A stretch of DNA of 64,000 bases from Dugong dugon (Eukaryota; Chordata; Mammalia; Sirenia; Dugongidae): NCBI GenBank assembly GCA_030035585.1, contig CM057465.1, forward strand, positions 5,431,501-5,495,500, read 5' to 3'. This document shows positions 1 through 11,642 of this stretch, one piece after another (positions within the stretch are counted from its first letter, which is position 1; each line of letters begins with the position of its first letter). A model generated the notes under the pieces. That model was not told the origin of the DNA and did not search any database. It saw only the letters and a list, made by a program, of their open reading frames with translations. Position numbers and translations under genes: made by a program.

Positions 1-1256
1 AGAAAGACTGCTGCTCTCCGCGCCAGTAGAGGGCACCAGCAAAGGGGTGCCACCCTCCAGGAATTCAGGGAGTGGCGCTGAGGCGCCCCCGCCCACCCCT
101 GCCCCACCATGCCCAAATGGTGTGTGTCTGGGAATTCCTGTGCAATGCTGCATTCCCTAAAATCACGGATCCACTGGTTTAGTGAGAGGGGACTCCATCA
201 GTGCTGGGCTGGGTGTGCTGCCCGGGGTGAGCCAGCCGATGTCCTGTCCCCGCGGTGTCACCTGGGAAAGCATGTTTGGCGGCCAGAGGGCCCAGCATCA
301 TCTTGTCCCTGCTGCCAGACTCTCCAAAGTCTTGTTAACGAGCGGCCGGCACGGTGTGTGGGGTCTAATAGACGCTTGGTTTGAAAAAGAGAGAACAGAG
401 GAACCATTTTTATGACGAGGGACATGCTAACGGCTATGAGGCGGGCTACCCACCTCTCTTTCTCTCTCTTCAGTCACTGCTGGAAGTTAGCTATTGCTCT
501 GATTACCCACTCTCCGCTTTGTGTGGTACCTATTATCCACAGATCTGAAAGCTCTTGGCAAATTCGTATTAATGCTCACATCCCATTTCACAGATGAGTA
601 AACTGAGGATCAGAGGGGTTATGTGATTTTTCCCAGAGTCAGGGAGGGCAGGGCCCTCACGAGGCTGAGACACACCACGTCACAGCTGGTTATTTGGGGC
701 TTCCCATCAGTAAAACCGGGGTAATAATAGAGCCGGACTTCCCGGCCATTCCCATAAAAGATTGTGCAACCTGCAGATCAAGGTGTAAAACGCATGTGAG
801 GAATTATTTCTGAAATCATTTAGACTCCAGAGGAGGCTTGAGTACAGAGTACCAGTTTTAACCACAGGCTAATGTTTCCTCCACAAGGGACATGGAGTAG
901 CCCTAAGAATTTCCCAGTTAGGGTTTACTGCTGGGGGGCACAGAAAGCGTGAACTTCAGAAAGTGCCAGTTAGAAGCCCTCAGCAGCCCCCAAAGGGGAG
1001 GGAGACTGTCCTGAATGGCAGCGGGGGCTGTTGTTGTAGGCAAAGGTGACCAAGGTGTTTGTCATCAGGCCGTGATGCTGTCCAAGGAACGCAGGCGAAG
1101 GATATTCCACAGCATCACTAGACTTTCTGTGGGAGCGAGTCACTGCCATCTGCGTCTGTCCGTTCCTTCCACCGAGGCCAGCGGACAGGACAGCTGCCCC
1201 TCGGCCTTCTGTAATGGAGGGAACCAGCTCACCCACCCTTCTTCCTTGTTCCACAG
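1..1256. other. CELSR1 intron, mostly unique
   Basis: No coding exon is recognised. A MIR-like core is suggested at about 578-725 (cagatgagtaaactgagg and gtaaaaccggggtaataata). Otherwise I see nothing specific. Confidence 0.5.
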
Positions 1257-1383
1257 CCTCGGCGGGACCGGAGGCTGGTCAGCCAAGGGCTGCGAACTTC
1301 TGTCCCGGAACCGGACGCACGTGACCTGCCAGTGCAACCACCTGACCAGCTTTGCAGTGCTCATGGACGTGTCCCGGCGTGAG
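1257..1383 (+). CDS. CELSR1: CELSR1 exon encoding the GPS motif
   Basis: The acceptor is ccacag at 1251-1256 and the donor is gtgggt at 1384. It begins with one base completing a split codon and ends in phase 0. The peptide contains [20 protein letters not shown] and then [15 protein letters not shown], the GPCR proteolysis site with a canonical His-Leu-Thr tripeptide. The paired Trp and Cys residues of the GAIN/GPS fold are present. The exon continues directly into the pre-TM1 linker of the next exon. Confidence 0.94.
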
Positions 1384-4300
1384 GTGGGTGTGGCAGCCTG
1401 CCTGCCTGTGTCCCGGGATCAACCCTTTTGGAAATGTATCCTACTCCCCAAGCCTGCCCTTCAACCAGCCCTACCTTTCCCTCTGAGAGCTTTGAACAAC
1501 CCGAGCAGGCCAATTAAAACCCACATTTGAGGAGCACGGGTTGGCCAGAGTTTGCTAGGATTTCCATCACAAAACCCCATTAAAAGGGCTTTCAAAGAGC
1601 TCAGGTTGTAAATTAGAAATCACAGAGGCAGACCCTAGCCTCAGACTCAAAAGAAATCCCTTGAATGTAGGCCTCACTTCAAAGCGGGTTTTCAGCGCCT
1701 TTTAGACGATGCTGTTTCCACCTCAGCTCCGAGGGAGAAAAGCTTGGGGCTGGTGTGTACAAAGGGAGTATCCCTCTCCAGTCGCCGCAGATGCTGGCTC
1801 CAAGACAAAGGGGTCTTGGTCGCCAGCCCAAGCTTGGGGCGGCTAATGTTCAACCTCTGGCATTTTAAATGGGCTGAGAACGTGACCGGCCCCTGAGGGC
1901 CTGGGGGGGGAATTGTGTGGTGGGGAGGGCCTGCCCGGAGTCCCATTGGGAGGTCAGCAGGGCCAGCGCGTGTGGGACACTGTATTAGGAACCCAGAGTA
2001 GAGGCCCGTGGGTGACCTCACAGTCATCACCTCCTTCTCAGAGCTGGGACGCAGTCCAGGAGCCCAGGCCTTTGTCCTTCCCAAGGGCGTTCTGGTTTGA
2101 AGTGGTCCAAGCTTCTCTCACATCCTTGGAAAAGGAGTGAAATGCAAGAGATGCTGCTAACTGGGGTCCGATGCCAAGGGGATTGTGGTCCTGCATAATG
2201 TGCAGGGTCAGTGACATGGAGCATGCCCCTCGGCCTTCCCTTGGCAATGGAGCGCCCCCTATAGGCAGGGGCCATCTTCACATAGGTAGCCTAGGGCCCA
2301 GCATTGCTGTTGTTGCTGTTAGCTGCTGTGGAGTCGGCCCCGACTCGTGGCGACCCCGTGTACCACAGAATGAAGTGTTGCCCGGTCCTCTGCCATCTTC
2401 ACCATTGTTGGTATGCTCGAGTCCATTGTTGTGACCATTGAGGTCCGGCCACCTTATTGAGGGCCCAGCATGGAGAGGGTTAGTTACTAGGAGCCCTGGT
2501 GCCACAGTGCGATAGGTCAGCAGTTTGATCCCACCAACCGCTCCTCAGGAGAAAGCTGTGGCAGTCTGCTTCTGTAAAGATTGTTGTTGTTGTTGTTGTT
2601 AGATGCCGTCAAGTCGGTTCTGACTCATAGCGACTCCGTGCACCACAGAACGAAACACTGCCTGGTCCTGCGTCATGCTGATAATCGTTGTTATGCCTGA
2701 GCCCATGGTTGCAGCCACTGTGTCAATCCATCTTGTTGAGGGTCTTCCTCTTTTTCACTGACCCTCTACTTTACCAAGCATGATGTCCTTCTCCAGGGAC
2801 TGATCCCTCCTGACAACATGTCCAGAGTATGTAAGATGAAGTCTCACCATCCTTGCTTCTAAGGAGCTTCTGGTTGTACTTCTTCCAAGACAGACTTGTT
2901 CGTTCTTTTGGCAGTCCATGGTATACTCAATATTCTTCACCAACACAACAATTCAAAGGCATCAATTCTTCTTCGGTCTTCCTTATTCATCGTCCAGCTT
3001 TCACACGCATATGATGTGATTGAAAACACCATGGCTTGGGCCAGGCACACCTTAGCCTTCGAGGTGACGTCTTTGCTTTTCAACACTTTAAAGAGGTCTT
3101 TTGCAACAGATTTGCCCAATGCAATGAGTCTTTTGATTTCCTGACTGCTGCTTCTATGGGTGTTGATTTTGGATCCAAGTAAAATGAAATCCTTGACAAT
3201 TTCAATCTTTTCTCCGTTTATCATGATGTTGCTTACTGGTCCAGTTGTGAGGATTTTTGTTTTCTTTATGTTGAGATGTAATCCATACTGAAGGCTGGGG
3301 TCTTTGATCTTCTTCAGTAAGTGCTTCAAGTCCTCTTCACTTTCAGCAAGCAAGGTTGTGTCATCTGCATAATACAGGTTGTTAATGAGTCTTCCTGCAA
3401 TCCTGATGCCGCATTCTACTTCACATAGTCCAGCTTCTCAGATTATTTGCGCCGCAAACAGATTAATAGGTATGGTGAAAGGATACAACCCTGACGCACA
3501 CTTTTCCTGACTTTAAACCACGCAGTATCCCCTTGTTCTGTCTAAACAACTGCCTCTTGATCTATGTACAGGTTCCTCATGAGCACAATTAAGTGTTCTG
3601 GAATTCCCATTCTTCCCAATGTTATCCATAATTTGTTATGATACAAAGATTACAGCATTGGAACTCTTAGGGGCAGTTATACTCTGTCCTATAGGATCAC
3701 TATGAGTTGGAAATGACTCAATGACATCGGGTTTGGTATTTTGTTGTTGTTGTTCACATAGGAGGGATTTGGGGTCATCTCAGGGCTAGGAAGCTGGGCA
3801 GGGCCAGGAGCTGACCCTCAGGCTGAGGAAAAAAATTCAGAGAGAAAAAATGAAAACTGAGTAGTAGGAGTCAGGCCTCCATGCCCCGGGTGTACCTCGA
3901 AGCCAGAGACCTCCAGCCAGCCCACCCAGGCAGCAGGGGAAGCCAGGAGGCTGCTGCAGGCCTGGCTGTCTCACCTCTCCTGGGGACAGAAGTCTCCAGG
4001 GGTCACCTGAGGGCCCAGGGCCCTCAGAGGAGCAGAGAGAGCAGGGCAGACCCAGGGTGGAGCATCAGGCCTCACCACCCCACCCAGTGCTGGTTCCCAG
4101 GACTCCCTGGGCAGCCCGAGGCTCAGGTCCAGGGCTAGCACAGTTCTCTGTCACCAGAGCAACACTTCATGGAAGTTACTGGAGAACCAGGGCTTGTTAT
4201 TCCCAAAATGGCAGATGTCCCTAGGTCTCAGTGTCTTGTTGCTGCTGTAACAAAAACACCACAAGGGGGGTGGGGCTTTGACAAACAGAAATTTATTTTC

Positions 4301-7300
4301 TCACAGTTGAGGAGGCCAGAAGTCCAAATTCAAGATGTGGCTCTCAGGGAAGGTCCTTCCTTGTCTATTTCAGCCTCTAGTAGCTGCCAACAACCTTTGG
4401 CGTTCCTGGGCTTGTAGATTCAGGTCTCTGTCCTCAGCAGATAGTGTCTGTCTTCCCCGTGTGTGCTTCCTTGTCTCTGTGCCTAATCTGTTCCTTATAT
4501 GTCAGAAGTGACTAGGTTCAGGACCCACCCTCCACTGACATGGCCTCATTAACACAAAGAAAACCCTATTTCCAAACAGGATTACATCCAAAGGTATCTG
4601 TTGTTAGGTGCCATCAAGTCGATTCCGACTCATAGCAACCCCATACGACAGAGTAGATCTGCCCCATATGGTTTCCTAAACTGTAATCTTTATGGGAGCA
4701 GATCACGAGGTCTTTTCTCCCACGGAGCGGCTGGTAGGTTTGAACTGCCGATCTTTCGGTAAGGCAACCAAATGCTTTAACCATTGTGCCACCAGGGTTA
4801 GGATTCCAACCCACATCTGTGGGGACACAACTCAGTCCATAACACCCGGGATGCTGGGTCCTGGACCGGTGTTGTATTTGGCCAGAGCACAGGAGAGTTG
4901 CAGCCCCTTGAAGCTCCAAAGGGTCTACTTTAGTATAAATTGAGGGTCCCTTTGGAAGGTGTCTCCTGGTGCAGGATTTGTTGCAGGCAGGCTCAGCATC
5001 TCCTGTGTGCACTGGCTGGTTGGTTTGAGTGTTTTTGCCTCCCTGAGAACCACGTGCAGTCCACTGTTTCCTGCCCGGCTTGACCCAACTTAGATGCAAC
5101 AAGCTAGCTTGTCTTTATTCTGGAAAAGCTCTATCCCGGTCATGGCCCTCATGTTCTCCTGCCTCTAACTGACTCCCACAGCACGGTGAGGTCCTACCCC
5201 TGAAAATCGTCACCTACGTGGCCCTGTCCTTGTCCCTGGCGGCCCTGCTGGTGGCCTTTGTCCTGCTGGCACTGGTCCGGACGCTGCGCTCCAACCTGCA
5301 CAGCATCCACAAGAACCTCATCGTGGCGCTCTTCTGCTCCCAGCTGGTCTTCGGGATTGGGATCAACCAGACAGAGAACCCGGTAAGGCCAGCCCTCCAC
5401 TCTGGCTCTCCTGGGGCCAGAGGTTCTGAGTCCATTTGTCCACTGGACCAAGCAGAGGGTCTGACCTCTCTGGACCGTTGGCTCCTCTAGTACCCAGAAG
5501 GCTACCTCCCATGAAATGGTGGAAGGTTCTCTCTCGCCTTTTAAGAGGCAGGAACATGCTCACCACCATTGGAGTTTGGTGGGGCAGCTGTGGAGCTGTG
5601 GAAAGTTATGGCTCTTGGTCTGGTGGGCTTGTCACTGTGTACCAGGGACGTGACTCCCCGACACGGGCATCTGGGAGAGCCTCACTGTGAGGGCAGGAGC
5701 TCCGTGGTCCGAGCCCTACCTTCCTGATACAGACACCAAGGAAGTAATGAGAGGTACAGCCATCTGTCAGGTCTCCAGGGGCAGGGTTCCAGCTGGAGTG
5801 GACTGAAGACTCTCACAGTTCTATCACAAATGAGCGTAGGCGTCTCCTGCCCGCCTGCCCCCTCCTGGCGTCTTCCAAGCATCACAGCTACCTTTCCTGT
5901 GAAAGGCCATGTGCTCACCAGAGCAGGAGGGAGAGTCGGAACGGGCCCTGAACTGGGTGAGGTGGGTTTTGGTGGGCTTATGACATTGGTGAAGAGAAAG
6001 GGGCTTGTTGAGAGAGTGAGCGGGGAGAAGGGGAGGAGATAAGAGAGGGAGAGACGAGAAGAAGGTTCTGGGCTTGCACTTGATCTTGTTAGATCTGAGG
6101 GTGTCTTGCTCAAGGCACCTCAGGGTTGAACAGTTCAGATGGATGGAAGCTTATAAACTTGGCAGTTGCAACTGGGTTGTTGTTGTAGAGGATGGTGGCA
6201 ATGGTGGTGGTGTGTGTATGCGTATGTGTGTGTTTGTGTGTATGTGTGTGTCTGTGTTAGTCATCTAGTGCTGCTATAACAGAAATACCACAAGTGGATG
6301 GCTTTAACAAAGAGAAATTTATTTCTCTTACAGTCTAGGAGGCTAGAAGTCCCAATTTAGGGCGTCAGCTCCAAGCAAAGGCTTTCTCTCCCTGTCGGTT
6401 CTGGAGGAAGGTCCTTGTCATCATCTTCCCAGCGTTCAGCTTTGGGGTTACACTGGACCAGACCTGAGGGTGTGCACCTTCAGGCCAGGGCCAGTGTAAC
6501 CCCAAAGCTGAACCCTTGGGCAACTAGTTACCGTCTTCTCTCTGTTACCCTTAGTGGACACTTGGGGCCCCTTGGGACCGTCCATCCTTCCCCCTGTCCT
6601 TGCCCCACAGGGAAGGGGCTGCCTTTGCAATTCATTAGCCATTCCCAAGCAGTGAAAGCCTAGTCATCTGGGTCATGGGGACTCATAGGGAGCTGTGGGG
6701 GCTCATAGAGTGTCAGGGATCATGGATTGCCATGGGAGCTCGTGGGGGCGGGTATTGGGGGCTTACAGGGTGTGGCAGGGCTCACATGGTCGGGGGACTC
6801 TCAAGTGGGGTCATGAGGGCTCACAAGATGTGGTGGGAGCTCACAGGGGGTTGTAATGGGGACTCATCGGTGTGGTGGGGCTCATAGGGTGTGGTGGGGG
6901 CTCACAGGTGTGATGAGGCTCACGGGTGTGGTGGGGGCTTATGGGTGTGGTGGGGCTCACGGGTGTGGTGGGGGCTCATAGGGTGTGATGGGGGCTCACG
7001 GGTGTGGTGGGGGCTCATAGGGTGTGGTGGGGGCTCATAGGGTGTGGTGGGGGCTCATGAGTGTGGTGGCGCTCCCGGGTATGGTGGGGCTCACGGGTGT
7101 GGTGGGGGCTCACGGGTGTGGTGGTGGCTCATAGGGTGTGATGGGGGCTCATGGGTGTGGTGGGGTGCATAGGGTGTGGTAGGGGCTCATAGGGTGTGTT
7201 GGGGCTCACAGATGTGATGGGGATCATAGGGTGTGATGGGGCCTTACGGGTTGTGGGAGGGTCTCACGGGGTATGGTGGGGTCTCATGGGGTGTGGTGGG

Positions 7301-10300
7301 ACTCACGAGGTGTGGTGGGGGCTCACAAGGTATGGCAGGGCTCATGGGGTATCCAGCCACATATAAAGCAAATGAGTTTTTTTTGGACAGATGGTGGGAA
7401 TCAGGCCCCCTTTTTCTTAGATGCCTGACTTGCTTCTTCTAAGCTTCTAAGCCTCCAGCTGGGGAAGATCAGCTCCTTGGGAAGGTTGGTTGAAGGCTCA
7501 CACATTGCCAGAGACGTTGAGCGCCAGCCCCTGCAGCTGGTCCCCTCTTTTACACCCTTGGAAGTTGTTCCCCTTGAAGACCAGGCTTCTTAGTGTGAAC
7601 CATAACCCTCCAATAATAACCATCTCATCTAGCCCTACACTGGGGCTATGTTAGCCAGGGCGCTGTGGTCCACCTCATCCAGCGCCCTACTGTGCCAGCT
7701 CCACTTTCAGGAACTTTCCCAGGACCACACGGGAGTCCTTCAGGCTATGGGCTTCTTTCCCAATTGAGGCTTGGAAAGGGATGACCGATATTTGATCAAT
7801 AGCCAGCTGCTAAATTAACATAGGAGCTTTGGGAGTATTAAGCCTTTACCTTCAGTCACCATTCACATACTCAGTAGCTGTGCATAGAATGAATACCTAC
7901 TGTGTGCATGGGTCTAGGGATGCCACAGGGGATGGAGCAGCTGGGGTCCCCACCCTCCTGGAGCTGGTGGCTTGGCAGAGTGACCTGTGTCTGAAGGAGA
8001 TACACAGCATGCTCAGGGAACACACCCTGGGGGTGGGAGCAGACCAGGGGGGACCGCAGTGGCTGCACCAGGAAGTCATACATCACCTAACACTGAAAGC
8101 TGGACAGGAAGCAGCCCGGTGGTGGTTTCTGGGTTTGCAGGGGGCCAGGAACTGCAGACACCGGAAAACATCCCGGGTGACAGGGGCCAGGAGAGGAAAG
8201 AAGTGGTGTGGAATCTTTCCTGCATGCGGCCTGCAGCTGCATTTGGAATTCAGAGAGGCAAACCCTGTCTTATCACTTTAGAGTTCCGTCCATCTGTAGC
8301 GTGAGGAGCCCTGGTCTGTGGCAAAGGCAGACAGATGGCACCTGTTGATGGAAGGACAGTTTGTCCAACCGGACACAGTCAGCTGACGTGCCGCTTACAA
8401 GAGACATGCGTGAAGACTGGAAGTAGAGATGAGACATAAATACCAAACAGAATAAATACCAGGGTCTGTTATCATTATCAAACAAAATCAGCTTTAAGAT
8501 AAAAGGCAGTAGTAGGGATAGAGTTGCTATATAATGATAAAAGAATCTATTTATTGGGAAGATACACATATTTAGAAATGTTTATGTAACTAATAAAGTG
8601 GACTCAAAATATACATATAGAAAGCACAAATTCCTTTAAAAAGTCAAGGGAAATTGATAAATAAGAATCAGAATGGAAATTTTAAAAACCGGAAAATAAG
8701 GAAAGTATCACATATCAAAATTTGTAGGATTTAATAAAAGCAGAACATAGAAGGAAATTTATGAGCTAAGTGGTGTAAGCTGAGTTTTCAAAAAAAGAAC
8801 AATAGAATAAACCCAAAAAGGAGATAATAAAGAACAGAATCAATGAAATAGAAAATAAAGAGACAAGAGAGGATCAATAAACAAAGCCAGGAGTTGTGTT
8901 TTTTTCTAAAACAACAAATTCCAGTGGGACTGATGAAGAGTAAAGAATGAAAGCACAAATAATATCGGAAGGGGAAAAGGAGACATAATCACTTTGAGGA
9001 GCCCTGAGTGGTGCAGATGGTAAGCAAGCTTGGCTGCTAACCAAGAAGTTGAAGGTTTGAGCCCATGCAGAGGTGCCTCAGAAAAAAGGTGATCTACTCT
9101 GGGCTGTGGGGACCATGGTCTCAGGGAACATCTAGCTCAATTGGCATAACATAGTTTATAAAGAAATTATTCTGGGGTCTTAAAAGCTTGTGAGCGGCCA
9201 TCGAAGATACTCCACTGGTCTCACCCCGTCTGGAGCAAGGGAGAATGAAGGAAAGCAAAAGCATATGCGAAAGATTAGTCCAAAGGACTGATGGACCACA
9301 AGTACCATAGCCTCCACCCGACTGAGTCCAGCACAACTAGACGGTGCCCAGCTACCACCACCTATTGCTCTGACAGGGATCACAATAGAGGGTCCTGGAC
9401 AGAGCTGGAGAAAAATGTAAAACAAAGTTCTAACTCAAAAAAAAAAAAAAAAGACCAGACTTGCTGGTCTGACAGACTGGAGAAACCTCCAGAGTGTGGC
9501 CCCCAGACAGCCTGTTAGCTCAGTAATGAAGTCACTCCTGAGGTTCACCCTTCAGCCAAAGATTAGACAGGCCCATAAAACAAAATGAGACTAAAGGAGC
9601 ACACCAGCCCAGGGGCAAGGACTAGAAGGCAAGAGGGGACAGGAAATTTGGTAATAGGGAACCCAAGGGGAGAGTGTTGACATGTCGTGGGGTTGGTAAC
9701 CAATGTCACAAAACAATATGTGTACTGATTGTTTAATGAGATGCTAGTTTGTTCTGTAAACCTCCATCTGAAGTATAAGTAAAATAAAAATTTAACAAAA
9801 AGTGATCTACTTCTGAAAACTCATCCCTTGTAAATCCTATGGTGCATAGTTTTACTTTGGCATACATGGGGATCACCATGAGTTGTAATCAGCTCAACAC
9901 CAACTGGTTTTAATTGCTTTGAACAATTTTATGCTAATAAATTTGAAACTTAGGTAAAATGGATAAATTCCCAGAAAAATACGACACTTTTTCAAAACTA
10001 ATTCAAAAGTGGAAAGCCTAAATAGTCCTATAACCAGTAAAGAATTTGCATCAATATATTAAAAATTATGACCAAGTTGGGTTTTTCTTAGGAATAAAAG
10101 GGTGATTTAACGTTGTAAAAATCTGTAAATGTCATTCACCTCACTAACATATTTAAGGAGACAAAAAGCATGATTTTTTTCAATGAGTGCATGACTTTTT
10201 TCCCATTCATGTTTAGAAAAGAAGGAATGGAGAGAGGGAGGGGAAAGCCTTTTACCAAACTAGGAGTAGGAGGGAGCTTTGTAACTTAATAAAGGGCAGC

Positions 10301-11599
10301 TATAGAAAACCCACGCTGACTTAAATAATGATGGGGAAATATTAGAAATATCCCCTTTAAAACTGGGTAAGACAAGGATGCTCGCTCCACTGCTTCTATT
10401 CATCCTTGTACAGGAGAGTCTATCCAGTGCAATAAACAAGAAAAATAAATGAAAGGCGTATGGTTTGGAAAGGAAGAAACAAAGCTCTCGTTTGTTGGTG
10501 ATACAGTGGACCTCACAGAAAAAATCTAAAGCAATCTACAGACAAATTATGAGAAATAATTGGAGAGTTTAGCAAAGTTGTTGTGATTGGGTGCCGTCAA
10601 GTCTATTCCAACTCAGCAACCCCATGTGACAGAGCAGAACTGCCCATAGGGTTTTCTAGGCTGTGATCTTTATAGGAGCAGATCACCAGGTCTTTATTCT
10701 TCAGAGCTATTGGGTGGGTTCAAACAACTGGCCTTTCAGTTAGCAGCCAAGTGCTTAACTGTTAGCTCCAGAATAGTTGACTATTATTGGAGATGTAATA
10801 TATATAAAATTGGTTACATTTCTATGCACCGGCCATGAAATGTTGGAAAATCTAATTTAAAAAATGGAAAGTACTGAAATAGAGACAGTGGGAGTAGACA
10901 AGCTGTTAAGTAAGTTGGACGGTGAACGGAGGCGAGAAGTTATTGGCCACAGCTAGTGGGGAGGTAAGGATTGGCAGAGCTTTTACAGGAAGAGAGAGAT
11001 CTGAGCCTATGTGCATGGAAAGATGAAGGAGCCTGGGAGCGAGAGCAAGAGAGAGAGTGCAGTAGCTGGATGATACAGGAGGGAGCGAAGAAGGACAGAT
11101 GCGGGATGGGAGGGAGAGACGTAGGAGGGACAGGAGGGAGGTCCCTGGGGAGAGAGGCAGGCACCAGCTTCAGAGGCAGTGGTGGTGACAGTGGCAGCAC
11201 ACATTCATGGTGACGGGGTGGAAGAGAAGAGCACAGGAGGAGGGAGGGAGGTTTGTGGCTTTGGCAGTCCCTGGCTGCTTGCAAATGATTTTCCATTTGT
11301 AACCTGAATGAGGTTTTCAAAATGCCCTTAAGGGTCACAGCCTCAGTGTGGGGAGTTGCAGGTGAGATTTGGGGAGTAGGAGGATGACCTTGATCTCACC
11401 GTTCCACATGCTCCCTGCAGGCTTCACATACATGCTTCATCTCGTGCTTCAGGCTCAGCAAGGCTGAGCAACCTGCCCAGGGCCCCACCAGTAGGGAGTA
11501 GGTGGTAGACATGCTGAACGGACGTCCATCCACTGGGAGGACAACGCTGAAGCCCCCAGGCCTGGTGAGGGTTGCCTTTCCCTAACCTGCTGCAGGTCA

Positions 11600-11642
<43 letters not shown>

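Larger units (their letters stand above)
8400..10920 (+). mobile_element. Old L1 ORF2 region, heavily degenerate, with nested insertions
   Basis: Adenine-rich L1 sense sequence resembles L1M ORF2: at 10365-10400 aagacaaggatgctcgctcc (DKTRMLA-like), followed by cttctattcat. It is interrupted by an AfroSINE with a nested L1 3' end (8996-9915) and by another AfroSINE (10577-10769). Collinear L1 text flanks both. No intact ORF remains. Confidence 0.65.
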
